This document shows positions 12,241 through 24,601 of a DNA stretch of 64,000 nt, in pieces (within the stretch, counting starts at the first letter, position 1; each line of letters opens with the position of its first letter). The notes below the pieces were generated by a model. That model was not told the DNA's origin and made no database searches. It worked only from the letters and a program-made list of their open reading frames with translations. The translations under genes were made by a program, and so were the position numbers. The DNA comes from Crambe crambe. Its lineage: Eukaryota > Porifera > Demospongiae > Poecilosclerida > Crambeidae. The stretch is taken from contig OZ004591.1 of assembly GCA_963924555.1 (NCBI GenBank), forward strand, positions 5,332,001-5,396,000. Direction: 5' to 3'.

Positions 12241-15200
12241 ATACTTATAGTGAACTAGCCCCGGGATTTGCTCCTCTTATGATAGTAATGGTGCTCCTCT
12301 TATGATAGTAATGAAGCAACTCCCTCATTGTGTGTAAAGGGTCATCTACATTCAGTGACTCCATGGGTAGAATAGAGATCATGAGAGATTGCTCACTAAA
12401 AAGTACACCATTACACAGACTCCTCCTCCCATGACCTCTCCGATGGTGGTAAGGGTATTCACTATAACACACTATAATTTGCAGTGTGACTTCATCAATG
12501 CATGCATGACACAACTACTACATACACACAGGACCAGTCAACTACACAGACCACTCCAGTGGATATAAAAAAGGACTATCAATCATGAGCTGTTTAACAA
12601 AGAGGCCTCCACAGAAGTGAATGGGCATGGTGTAATGAATGCATTATGACTGCAGTAATGCATAGCTTCAGGTGTCCTGGGACAACCTGAAGGAAATCAG
12701 ACCCTACACAAAAGATATTTATGTATTGGACTAATGGGACTATATTGTCATGAATATGTCTCACATACACACTATGACCTAGTAAACAATACCAAATAGG
12801 GTCATGTGACCTGTAGACACAAGTGTATTCATATACCACATAAGAGGTTTGTGGCATTGAGCAGTAAATGGATGGTATCATGATGGGTGAAGGCAATATG
12901 ATATAATGACATTGAGACTTAGCTCCTAACAACCAAGTTGCCCCACTGGTCATTTCCCACCAGTTGACAACCAAATATTTGCATATCAAACATTCTAGGG
13001 CATTGAAGATCCAAACCAACTTTTTCTCCTTATAATGATACTAGTTCTCTAGAGGGTGTTCACCATAACATACACAATCATGACACATAGAGACTTCTCT
13101 CCTCCCATGGTAGTAATGGAATAACTCCAATACCTCTCTCATGGTGGAATAGTGACTAAAGAACAAACTTATAATTTGCAGTGGGACTTGATAATGGAGA
13201 ACATATACTTAATGTCTGGTAAAGGGTCAATCTCCAGAAAGTGTAGTGACTAAAGGGTGGCCATTATACGACTCCAATTTATTATGGGCCATAAGTCACA
13301 AGTCTCCAAATGCAACTACTAGTAAAAATAACCTCCAAAAGTGACCACGAAGCCACTCCCAATTAATTATTGAATGAGATAACTAACTAGATAGAGACAG
13401 ACAATAAGTGAGTCAATGAGCTCCTTCATTCTATTAATGTACACTGGAGGACCATAGCTATAAGTGAGGGAATAATATTATGTGAGTGGTGATGGTGAGC
13501 ATCACTGAAAGTCAATACTACTACACAGAGGACTTCACAGGACTATTTTCATTCCCAATAAACATTATCATCATAATAGCATACAATTTTGTTATACTTA
13601 AAGGAAAGGGGAGGGGGATCTAAAGAGAGGACAACCTCTCAACAAAGGCTAAAGTGCCTGTCCCCAATGGTGGTTGTTATTTGGAGGTTTTACTGTATAG
13701 CTTCCCCCTATCAATAGTGACAACTCACCAAGGAGAATAGGACATTGACATCTTGAGGTAAAGCAGGTTCACTCTGCACAGCAACCTTTTTGTAAAAAGA
13801 AGGTCATAAAGATGCCACACTTGGTGACTCTGATGTGTTAGGAAAAGGGTTATCTCTAGTGGATAACATATGCTCATAGACAGAGTTTCTACTTAAAAGT
13901 TAAAGGGGATGACCCTACGAGGGGAGGGAAATCAAGTAGATAGAGGGGGTTACATAGCAGCTGATATTCATATCACAATTAGTCTGTACATTAGCCCACA
14001 GAGAGTTGTTTAATATGAAGTATAATATAGACACCTTTGACCTCCAGGCTGCTGGTGCCTGTGCATATATACACATACAGTAGCACTCTCAAAAAACTTT
14101 CAACGGGTCCATGAGGTGTGGATAACCAAGGTTCTCTCTTTATACCAGCTACCTCTATCTACAGTTTAGTGAGTGTTAGGGGGACAGTAATTGTAGCTTC
14201 CCCTATCAATAGTGACAACTCACCAGGTCATAGGACAGGAGCTACAGACTCTCTTACATGTACACACTAATTTTCTTTCTTGAGAAAGTCATAGACTAAA
14301 AAAAAACACTCACTTGATATTTGGACATATACTACAATGGTCATTATACCATCACTTACACATATAGATAGTAGGACACAACACCCATAATGGTGGGTAA
14401 AGGGTCATCACATGTACATAGTAGGACCATGATAGTAATGTATAACACTTTATGACTCCATTATGGGTATAACATACACAAGTACATTGTAGGAATGATG
14501 GTGGACAACACCCTTTGACTCCCTTATGGTGGGTAAAGGGTCATCCATAACATACACATGTACATAGTAGCTAGGACCATGATTAATGGATAACACCTTG
14601 TGACTCCTTTAATTATGATGGTCACCATAACATACACGTACATAGTAGGACCATGATAGTCACATGCACATTCATCCATGCAATGCACTTCAGTGAATCA
14701 TTAAAGTCATAAGAACCTTACTGTGTATCATCTAAGACAATCAGGAGGTAGGACACCACGATAGTGATGGACGACACACACACTATTATGCAAATATTAT
14801 TTTGAGATGAGGTTTAACGAATCTAGGTGCAGTCACTAGGTGTGACGTACCACATTTGCAGTGAGGATTATAACAGAGGCCATTTATCGGGTCAAAAGGT
14901 CAAATGTCTGATCAAGATTTGCTTTGGTCTGACATCATGTTGGCATAAAATAATTTAGGCTTGAGCCAATTGTGCTAATCATCAGAAGCTTCTGAATGAA
15001 TACCTATTTTCTTTTCATTTTATATTCTTTTTGATTACTTGGATTTTTGATATTATGTATAAAAATAAGGAATAAAAAAAGAGAAATATTTTAAGCAAGC
15101 CTGGGCACTATACATCCCATTGCACTTAGGAATGTACCAATTTAAAGACCATATCATAATAATTATGGCCGATCAACTCTTCCCATGGTCTGACATTTTG

Positions 15201-16039
15201 TCAGATCATTTCAAAAGAGTTATGCGTAATCCTAACAGCATTCAACTTCCATCCTTGAATAATCTCATCTATTCAGCTACTCTCTTTTTTGACAAGTAAA
15301 CTATAGTCATCCCTATATCACCTGAATAAATGTTGTTTTTTGTTGAGATGAGGTTTAATTAATGGGAATCACACCTGGCTAATGGTGGAGAGGTGTGATT
15401 AGCATGATTTGCTGTGCACAAACTAGAGGAATGAAAAAAGTAACACCCATCTCAAAAACCTCTGCTGGGTGGGATCACTGCCAGTGCTGCCAACATCTTT
15501 TGACAAGAAATCCTGGCAATGTATAGGCCATTGTTATGGGAATAAAATCCAAATATGCAATTTGAAATTAGCAAGATCAAGAATACTAATTATTAGGACA
15601 AATCCAAGACACTGCATCAGCATGATCAGCAAGGGGATCCCCCCAACTCTGATTAACCCTACACCCATTAGTGTGGAGCTTCTGGTCACTAACCTTACAC
15701 TGCGACTAGTGTTGTGGCTCTAGATGGTGTCTGCTAGCTAGTAACACTATACATAGTGGGACTTATGGTGGGTAAAGGGTCATCACATATGTGGGACTTG
15801 GATATAATGGACAACAACCAGTACAGTGATACCCTCATGGTGGGTAAAGGTCATCACTGTAACATAATACACGTAATTTAGTAAGCCCTGGGACTTGCTC
15901 TTCCTGACTCCCTCAATCATTGCATGTAAAGGGTCGTCTATAACTCACACAATAGATAAACATGTGGGACTTACTCCTCCCATGGAAGTAATGGATCACA
16001 CCCAGTGATTCAGTCATTATGGGATAAAGGTCAACCAAC
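12241..16039. repeat. Large duplicated intergenic block, copy 1
   Basis: This is non-coding as far as can be seen. From about 12885 it matches 29960-33040 nearly base for base, and it matches 53990-54840 for its first kilobase. The beginning (12245-12530) recurs at 16750-17030 and 53600-53755. It carries diverged GGTAAAGGGTCATC units at 14380-14660 and 15760-15870. ORFs of 80-140 codons inside it are not kept open between copies and are not supported as genes. Confidence 0.72.
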
Positions 16040-16612
16040 AGAGCGGTGTTCTTTATTCAGAGGTCATTTAATACACAAAGTACTATGGTGGGACAGCAAC
16101 AAGTGTCCTTTACAGAGAGGTGTCCTTTATTCAGAGTTCATTTAGTACACAAAGTACTATGGTGGGACAGCAACAAGTGTCCTTCACAGAGAGGTGTCCT
16201 TTATTCAGAGGTCATTTAATACACAAAGTACTATGGTGGGACACCAACAAGTGTCCTTTACAGAGAGGTGTCCTTTATTCAGAGGTCATTCAATACACAA
16301 AGTACTATGGTGGGACAGCAACAAGTGTCCTTTACAGAGAGGTCAGAGGTCATTTAATACACACAGTATTATGGTGGGACAGTAACAAGTGTCCTTTACA
16401 GAGAGGTCTGAGGTCATTTAATACACACAGTATTATGGTGGGACAGCAACAAGTGTCCTTTACAGAGAGGTCAGAGGTCATTTAATACACACAGTATTAT
16501 GGTTGGACACCAACAAGTGTCCTTTACAGAGAGGTGTCCTTTATTCAGAGGTCATTTAATACACAAAGTACTATGGTGGGACACCAACAAGTGTCCTTTA
16601 CAGAGAGGTGTT
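16040..16612 (+). repeat. 74/64-bp minisatellite, array 1
   Basis: About eight tandem units. The long unit (74 bp) contains TTCAGAGGTCATTTAATACA, then AAGTACTATGGTGGGACAGC and AACAAGTGTCCTTTACAGAG. The short unit (64 bp) lacks a TGTCCTTTAT stretch and has ACAGTATTATGG instead of AAAGTACTATGG. The long unit itself contains an internal imperfect 17-bp doubling (GTGTCCTTTA..CAGAG). The other arrays are at 33140-34343 and 55589-56127. Confidence 0.92.
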
Positions 16613-17803
16613 CTTTGGGGAGGAATTTATTCTTGGGTGGGGAAATCCCAGGTTTCCCGTCCCCTTTATGAAACCCTGCTAGTATCACGTGGCCGATTTA
16701 TGTTTATTTATCTTATTATTTTAGATATTTATTTATCTGGTTTATGTATCATTTGGGATTTGCTCCTCTTATGATAGTAATGGTGCTCCTCTTATGATAG
16801 TAATGAAGCAACTCCCTCATTGTGTGTAAAGGGTCATCTACATTCAGTGACTCCATGGGTAGAATAGAGATCATGAGAGATTGCTCACTAAAAAGTACAC
16901 CATTACACAGACTCCTCCTCCCATGACCTCTCTGAGGGTATTCACTATAACACACTATAATTTGCAGTGTGACTTCATCAATGCATGCATGACACAACTA
17001 CTACATACACACAGGACCAGTCAACTACATAGTAGGTAAAGACTCAATTACACACACCACTCCAGTGCATATAAAAAGGGACTATCAAAATCATGAGCTG
17101 TTTAACAAAGAGGCCTCCACAGAAGTGAATGGGCATGGTGTAATGAATGCATTATGACTGCAGTAATGCATAGCTTCAGGTGTCCTGAATGAAATCAGAC
17201 CCTACACAAAAGATATTTATGTATTGGACTAAGGGGACTATATTGTCATGAATATGTCTCACATACACACTATGACCTAGTCTAGTAAACAATATCAAAT
17301 AAGGTCATGTGACCTGTAGACACAAGTGTATTCATATGCCACATAAGAGGTTTGTGGTAGAAGGTTACATAATGTAATGAGGCCATTGCAGAGACTTGTT
17401 TGAGTGTACACAAGAATAGAGGAGATAATATAACAAGACCTAATCAACAGATACAGTGCTTTGCGATTTCATGTCTTGGCTGTATGTAAACTCTTATAGT
17501 GCACAGTAGAGTATTACTAGGACATGAACTCTGCCAACCAACTCACTAATGGTATTGATAGTGACACCTAATGACACGGAACCATGATTATGAGAGCTGA
17601 TGGTGATTTCTCATTCATAAATAATAACTTGAACAATGTGTGTGAGAATATTTTCAGATGTACTTATGCTGTAAAGCATAATATATATATAGAATATGAG
17701 GTATATTGATGTAGATCCTTTATTTATTTATTTATTCTTATTCATCTTTGGCTTGTTGTTAGTGTGTGTGCATGTGCATGCTTTTATTTATTTATTAATA
17801 CAG
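16613..17803. other. Intergenic mosaic with partial duplicates
   Basis: 16613-16697 repeats the sequence that follows the third minisatellite (56128-56210). 16750-17035 repeats 12245-12530, and 17040-17350 repeats 12540-12840. 17340-17640 matches 35210-35530. No coding signal is seen until about 17804. Confidence 0.6.
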
Positions 17804-18136
17804 ATTATTGTGGCTGCTCTGGATGCCTTGGTACATGGAGATGACTTCTGCTCCAGGGATGGAAATATTACTCTCTTGCGTCATAGAGAGCAAGCATTGA
17901 ACATGGTTAAGAAACTTGGCATTTCTAAAGAATGTATTAATGAAGTGAGTCAGAAATTCTCAAATTATGTAATGGAGATACTTTTGTTTTCCAGGCTGCA
18001 GAACAATCATGAGAGATATGGAAGACCAAGCTGGCAGAGGTTAACAGAGGCAGTGCAGAGTCTTGATTATGGACTCTTTGAGGAGATAGCCAGGAATCGT
18101 GGAGGTGAGATTGTGCAGCTTCTCAATAGGAATTAA
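17804..18136 (+). pseudogene. Chimeric reading frame: unknown exon + SUCLA2 exon + half of a death domain
   Basis: After an acceptor-like site at 17801-17803 there is an open frame of 110 codons with three parts. The first is about 27 residues of unknown origin (IIVAALDALVHGDDFCSRDG...). The second is a SUCLA2 exon ([20 protein letters not shown]) with its intron read through. From about 18003 comes the C-terminal half of a death domain (YGRPSWQRLTEAVQ, YGLFEEIA, GGEIVQLL). The junction falls at the shared ACAA of SUCLA2 GCAGAACAAATG and death-domain CTACAATCACC. If the SUCLA2 intron is spliced normally, the frame reaches a stop after AAEQS, so only intron retention joins the parts. The same junction is at 25.9-26.1 kb. 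It is most likely a recombination product, not a working gene. Downstream 18137-18340 matches the 3' flank of the death-domain gene at 51424. Confidence 0.6.
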
Positions 18137-20852
18137 CAGATTATCTGATTTGCAGCTCAAAATTTGTAGCTGGACAGTGGATAAGGTCTGCTCAAGCTCA
18201 ATGAACATACACTTGACACTCACCATGCATTCACACTTTGTATCATCACAATGACATTCCATTATGTAAAAGCACATTAAATTTTTGTTTGAAAAAAATT
18301 TTTTTGTGATTATAAAATTTTCATGAATTGATGACACTGACAGTAAGTCAATGGTTTCTACAATGGGTCATGATGACTGTCTTGGTCTGCAGTGAATGAG
18401 TGTGACTTTCAAGAGACCACAAGAATGTCTTCACCACATTACATCATAGTTACCTGCAATGGACAATAATTTTGCAGGATGAATACTGAACAGCTAGATA
18501 CCAGCTTCCCCTATCAATAGTATAGTGAGAGTTAGGGGGAGAGTAACTGTACACTTCATAGTCAAACCTCCTAACAATGAGCTTCCAAATAGTGGCCAGA
18601 CTCTCTACAATGACTAAACTGGAATTCAACTAGAACAGTTATTTTTTAACCCCAAAGGCTAAAGTGCCTGACCCCAATGGTGGTTGTTATTCGGAGGTTT
18701 TAATGTATAGCTTCCCCCTATCAATAGTGACAACTCACCAAGGAGAATAGGACATTGACATCTTGAGGTACAGTTGGTTCACTCTGCACAACAACCTTTA
18801 TGTAAAGAGAAAGTCATACACACTCAACAGTGTCACATACTACAGTGATCATTTGGTCATATCCATAACACACACACAACACATGTACATGATATGATAG
18901 TGGACAACACCCTTCGACTCTTTATGGTGGTTAAATGGTCATCACTATATTGGACCAGATGATATTGATAATGAAGCGACTCCCTTATGGTGGGTAAAGG
19001 GTCAGCACCAAACATACTAGAGACATGGTGGGTAAAGGGTTATCACCATAAAATACACACGTACATACATACATAGTACAGTTGTGGATACTTGAGACTG
19101 ATTTTGACTATCCAGGATTGTATACAGAAATTTTACATGGGGGGGGGGGGGGGGGGGTGCAAACTTGGGGTACAGAAAAAAGATGAAAGGAAAGTAGATC
19201 TTCACAAGTTATAGACGACCAAATGGCTGTTAGGCCACAGCAAGGGGAAGAGTGCAGGAGGACGATGTGCCCCCAGCCACTCCCACAGAGCACTTGTTTT
19301 TGGAAGACTCATCATTGGCTAACAACTTTCAAGTAAATGGCAATTTTTGTGTATTGAGTTAATACTCACTGAGAGTGATCTGGAGGAATATGGCAGAGAA
19401 AGTCAAGAGCATCAGTTTGAAATTGATGATTCTCTATTAGCTGCTAGATTATTAGGTATTGGCTAATATTAAACACCATTCCATTATAGATAGAGTATTA
19501 TAAAGGAGGTTCACAAAGATTGTTCACATTTTCTTTACGTATGCATGACTCAACCATACAGATATATCACTGACTGACCAAAGAGGGTTCACATGCAACC
19601 TGTGAACAATACTAGTTACATCACTGAACTTGTAAGGGATTGGTTGGTGGTTTAGGGAAGCAGTGGATCACCAGAAGAGGATAATTCACTCAGGATAAAT
19701 AACAATTCACCAAGACAATCAAGAGAATTTACATTATGTAGTTTTGAAGGCTCTACCATTTCTGCTTCATGAAATGGATATTGACATCTTGAGGTACAGC
19801 TGGTTCACACACTGCACACTAACCTTCATATAAAGAGAAAGTCATCATAAAGAGCCAAAGAAACCACACACTCAACAGTGTCACATAGTACAGTGGTCAT
19901 TACCATAACATACACAATCACGTACATAATATAGTAGGACCATGATAGTAATGGACAACACCCTGTGACTCCATTAGGGTGGGTAAAGGGTCATAACCAT
20001 AACATACAAACTAGGACCACGTGACTCACTTATGGTGGTAAAAAGTCACCATCTTATGTTGGGTAAAGGGTCATCAACATAACATACATTGGTGCATACA
20101 TGATAGTAATGAACAACTTGTAACTCCCTTATGACTGGTAGAGATACATGTAGTTAAGACTATGACGTGCACATTAATCATGCCATCATCATAATCATAT
20201 TGAATTATAAGAATCTTACTGTGTATTATCTAAAATACATAGGGTCATTCTCTCTAAACTCCAATTCCTACCTACACCCATTCATACCTGTAAGGTGGTG
20301 GAGCTTCTAGTCCCTTACATTCAACCAAATTACAGTGTTGTGGCTTTTCTACTAGGGAAATGTAAAGCATTGTGGGGAGTGAAACTTTAGCCAATGACGT
20401 CAATCACACCAGACGAAACTGGAAGAACATACGCATTTACAATATCAATATATATAGTAACATCCCACACATGTACAATGATAGAATAATGGACAACACC
20501 CTCTGACTCCATCATCATAACATACACAAGACCATGATAGTGGACAACACCCTTTGACTCTGTATAGTGGGTAAAAGGTCATCACTATAACATACACATT
20601 ATGGACCATGATATATGAACATGGACGATCTGAGACAATTCCCTTATTGTCAACACCAAAAGAGCCATATGGTGGGTAAAGGGTCATCACAATGTACATA
20701 CGTACATAGCACAGTTGAAACTGAACTTTTGACTATCTGATTTATTATTAAGTAGCATTGCACCAGTTATAAAGCCAGTTCTTAGTGACTCTCCACTACA
20801 TATTGAGAAAGACCTCACAAGTCAGATGGGGCCATAAGGTTTTGTACTGTAG
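18137..20852. other. Intergenic DNA, mostly GGTAAAGGGTCATC repeats
   Basis: 18137-18480 resembles 51424-51785, the 3' flank of a death-domain exon. 18880-19070, 19900-20110 and 20450-20700 are diverged copies of the ~85-bp dispersed unit. A run of 19 G lies at 19139-19157. 19160-19520 is unique sequence with nothing recognisable. No gene is supported. Confidence 0.55.
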
Positions 20853-21040
20853 GTGGTCCAGCTGTAATCAAGGCTCAGGTGGCAGGGGCAAAGTTCATTT
20901 TGATAGTGGTCTTCAAGGTGGAGTTAAATTGGCAGACAGGTCAGTGATTCAACAATAATATTATCATATTTCATTCATTAGTGCAGAGGAGACAGAAAGT
21001 CTAGCATCTCAAATATTGGTCAGAAGTTCATAACCAAACA
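20853..21040 (+). pseudogene. SUCLA2: SUCLA2 ATP-grasp exon fragments
   Basis: After TTTTGTACTGTAG the sequence reads GGPAVIKAQV and then, after a short deletion, DSGLQGGVKLADR followed by a gtcagt donor (20940). 20982-21040 resembles the next exon (AEE.ESLASQ, KQT). This fragment keeps the family-typical KAQV and GGVKLADR, which are altered in the copies at 24862 and 60980, so it preserves an older state. It is truncated and frame-broken, and stops at about 21040. Confidence 0.7.
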
Positions 21041-21083
21041 GACTGCACTAAATAAATAATGCACATGCATGCTGTGTACAGCT

Positions 21084-21420
21084 CATCGATAGCGAGAGTT
21101 CTCCAGTTGTGTGAAGGGCCATCACGTCTACAAAAGCATATGGACTCAGAGTGTAGAAGAGAGAATGACGGCAATCCTTATGCCGTTGCTGTTCTTAAGA
21201 CGGCTGCAATTGTTGGACACATCCCTTGAAGAAATTCAGCCACTTGTTCGATGGCTCTTCGATTCTTCGCGCTATCACAGGTTCAGGACTGTATTCAGGA
21301 TTCCCCTTCTTCATTCAGCAGACATAGTGTGGCAGCTGCATGTAGTGGTGTGCAATAAATGGCACGCAATATGCGAATGCTTACGTATCGCAAACTTGGC
21401 GACATTTTGATGGTTTTATT
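21084..21420 (+). pseudogene. HIRAN-like domain remnant
   Basis: One frame gives REFSSCVKGHHVYKSIWT. A neighbouring frame continues with NPYAVAVLKTAAIVGHIP. That order (HVYKSIWTP...GE.L...R.... NPYAVAV....IVGHVPR.IS) is the pattern I know from many invertebrate predicted proteins with a HIRAN-like fold, often in repetitive loci. The frame shifts once between the two parts and a stop follows GHIP. No neighbouring exon belongs to it. The alternative is a random resemblance, but two consecutive motifs in the right order make that unlikely. Confidence 0.5.
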
Positions 21421-21682
21421 TTGGTGATACTTAAACCACAAAAGCGTCAAATTAACCAGCTATACGGCAGTAGGACCATGACAGTCACCCTTTGACTCCA
21501 TTATGGCAGGTAAAGGGTAATAAAGAGTCATACATAGACCATGATAGCCCTTATGGTGGGTAAAGGGTCATCATCATAATACGCTTCCTAATAATGGGGT
21601 CATCAACATAACACACAGGTGCATACATGATAATAATGGACGACTTGTGATTTCCTTATGACTGGTGGAGATACATGATTAC

Positions 21683-21830
21683 CATATAGCACAAAATTTT
21701 CGTGGGTCAAATTTTTTCGTGGTTTTGCAAATATTGGTGTGAACCATATAAATTCCCTTATTCTCATGTATTATTTTTTCAAAACCACAAAATTCACAAA
21801 AAAATTACCCACAAAAATATCGCACTATAC
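21683..21830. mobile_element. Small inverted-repeat element (~148 bp, MITE-like)
   Basis: The left end, TATAGCACAAAATTTTCGTG, faces the right end, which reads in reverse complement TATAGTGCGATATTTTTGTG. The similarity continues about 50 bp inward (GGTTTTG / CAAAACC). No ORF. Target-site duplication is unclear because the sister sequence near 20150 has changed at the insertion point. Confidence 0.6.
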
Positions 21831-22432
21831 AGTATCTGCATTTATTGATTCAGTCACATGCACATTAATCATGCCATGTGCTTTATAATAAGAACCTTAC
21901 TGTGTATCATCTAAATCAGGGGTGACTTTTCCAGCCTCAAAAACCTCTACCAGGTAGATCATTTCCTCTAAACTCCAATTTCTACCTACACCCATACATT
22001 CATGTAAGGTGGTGGAGCTTCTAGTCCCTTACATTCAACCAAATTACAGTGTTGTGGCTTTTCTACTAGGGTTGGTAAAGGGAAAGCAAGACTATAATGG
22101 CTGTTTCCACATCTGAAAAATGGTGGGGCCGATAGTCAAGTCAAATGAAATAGCTGTCCAATGAAAAGGCCTCACAAAAGTGTGTTTACCAATGGACATG
22201 GTGTACATGATTCAGGTGTTTGGGACAGTGGACTAGGGGAACTTATGTCTCCCCATTCACAAAACAAACAATAGAGTATACAATACCAAATAAGGACATG
22301 TCACATGTAAACACAAGTGTATTCATACGCCACATAAGAGGTTTGTGGTAGAAGGTTACATAATGTAACAAGACCATTGCAGAGACTTCTTTGAGTGTGT
22401 TCACACAGTACACAAGAATAGAGGAGATAATA

Positions 22433-23103
22433 TGTGACCGGCTCTGGGAAAACCCTCCGTCGGGTGAAAATTAAAAAAAATTTTGTTATGGTAAAATTTA
22501 TTATCTATGGCCCTTTGGCTCTTTATTGCGCAAATTTCAAAGCTATAGCTTTTATGACGCCTGAGGAACAGCTCTTAGAAAGATCGAGGTAGCGTCCATT
22601 AGCGTTATTGTTTTTTCGAGAAAAGCTGACTAAGCAACGTGAACATTATTTCCGGACATGCCCGTGGACTAGTAAATTGACGGTGGGTGGGGTTTCGAAC
22701 TGTAGTTAGTAAGAAGCTAGTTTCTTGCCTTTTGGCTCGAGAAAGGTCCAACCGAAGCTCCGAGAAGAGAAGCAAGGTACCGAATGTAGCGCAGATAGCT
22801 TAGTAAGTTCATATTTCCCACGCATAAGCTGGAAAGCCTGCCTAAAGTTCAATGAATTTCAGCCTGACTAGAATCTCCGTGCACGAAGCTTCAATGGCTG
22901 ACTAGCTAACTTTAGCGCTTCATTTGAAGCCTTTGTACTTGTAGTCTGAGCTCCAAACTTCATCTGTGCTTTGTTCAAGGATCATATTTGTCATTTATGC
23001 TTAAAAAAATTTTTTGCCAAATTTTGGCACTGCCAACTAAACGTGCTCATATCTGATAATTGATTTTTGCACCGGACGGAGGGTTTTCCCAGAGCCGGTC
23101 ACA
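22433..23103. mobile_element. Non-autonomous DNA transposon, 671 bp, TA target duplication
   Basis: Terminal inverted repeats of 34 bp (22433-22466 and 23070-23103) begin TGTGACCGGCTCTGGGAAAA and differ at one position. TA flanks both sides (22431-22432 and 23104-23105). The duplicated sister sites at about 35303 and 58425 read GATAATATAACAAG with no insert, exactly the product expected without the element. No transposase frame is present. A TA duplication is the hallmark of Tc1/mariner-type insertion, so that superfamily is inferred. Confidence 0.9.
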
Positions 23104-23105
23104 TA

Positions 23106-24601
23106 TAACAAGACCTAATCAACAGATAATGTGCTTTGCAAGTTAGTTGGCAGATTTCATGTCTTGGCTGCAGTTGTAAGTATGTAAACTCTTATAGTGC
23201 ACAATAGAGTATTACTAGGACATGAACTCTGCCAACCAACTCACTAATGGTCACTCTCCTTCACATATTAAGGGTATTGATAGTGACACCTAATGACACT
23301 GAACCATAATTATGAGAGCTGATGGTGATTTCTCATTCGTAAACGATAACTTGTATATACCCACAGGGATTCCACTCAGATGAGAAGAGGTACTGGAATA
23401 GGTTTTTCAATTAATGAGAATGAGCATGAAGTTAGGAACTGAATTGTGACATACAAAGACACTCGTCCATAATGCACCATGTCCACGAGTGCAGAGGTCA
23501 AACAAGCTAAACTGCAGATGAAGAAAGCATGCATCTAGTTCCACTTAACTCATCTCAATTCTACACAAGTCAACACCTCAAGAATAGCAACAGATATGTA
23601 TCCATGTAATATTGAATTTTAGAACTGGTGCCTGAAGTTTGACTGAGTGAAATGAGTTTTAGTGTTGTATCACAGGTCTATGGATCATTAGGTTCATCCC
23701 TGGAGTGTTTCCTCTATGAATCTAGATGCTGTACTTACCTTAGAGCAAGCATTGTGGGTGGAGCTTGGGATGACACGTAACAAGTATGAGATGAAGTCCC
23801 TCAGTGGCACAGAATGTGGTGTGGTCAGTGCTGCACATAGACATATGGTAATTATTCCAGCATACCCTAGCACCAGGGACTCTTTCTCTTGAGCATGGGG
23901 GAGAAGTTGTTAATTAAGGAGATGATTGCAGTCCCTTTTAAGTATACCAATGCCTTCCACACTAAGCAGGAACTAGCCTCTCTACACACTTTCAAGTAGC
24001 AATCTAGACTTACCTGATGTGCGGTGGATCCTAGCCAGATTTCTCCGTCTGTCTACGGTCCAGACGACGATGATCAAGTTTTCGTTCACAATAATTTCTC
24101 TATTTAGAGCGCAGGGGCCGGGGATGGGTAGCACCGCCCACAGACTTGGGGGTGATCGTGAGCGAGCGTGGCCTAATCTAAGAAGAAAGCCTCTTTGGTA
24201 TGGAGTTGATAGTTCTGAGATCAACCAGGTAGAACTGGAAAAGTCGTAAGTGTCAGATGGCTCCATCCATGAAGTCCACGAAGAACTGCAGGACTGAGGT
24301 CCCTTGACTTTGAGTGATCTCTCTAAGAAGAGTTATGAAAGTAAATCTTCAAGGTCAGCAGTTTCAGATCCTATTCAGACTACTAAATAATTTCATCTGG
24401 TGTGTTGTACTCTAGGTGTAATCAAGCCAAGGTATTGGCTCTCAGCAGGGTCAAAGGTCACTTGATAGCATGAGCAGACAGAAAGCTGATTATTTGCTTC
24501 CCTGTTTGACTATGCTGCATTTTACCAGCAATGTTCCCCACACCCATTCTTCATTGTTTAGAGGTCTCAATGCTGCCCTGATTAAGTAGGTTTGTCTTAA
24601 T
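23106..24601. other. Duplicated intergenic block with conserved splice-like sites on the minus strand
   Basis: This matches 35300-36640 and 58430-60710 (the latter with an insertion). On the minus strand a segment bounded by acceptor and donor consensus lies at 23830-23739. A GC-richer island at 24090-24180 ends on the minus strand in CATCAG/gtaagt at about 24014. The segment differs in length between copies (92, 94, 96 bp), which argues against a conserved reading frame. It may be a non-coding transcript, a promoter region or a dead gene. I do not recognise a product. Confidence 0.4.

Noticed and set aside
12594-13019. 141-codon minus-strand frame, with shorter versions at 29914 and 53809
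   Set aside because: The sister copies do not keep the same length or frame, so it is not under coding constraint.
16040-16612. CRISPR-like array
   Set aside because: The repeats are contiguous with no unique spacers, units are 64-74 bp, and the genome is eukaryotic.
19380-19460. Short acidic frame ESDLEEYGRESQEHQFEIDD ending in a stop
   Set aside because: It looks protein-like in composition, but there is no exon context or recognised family.
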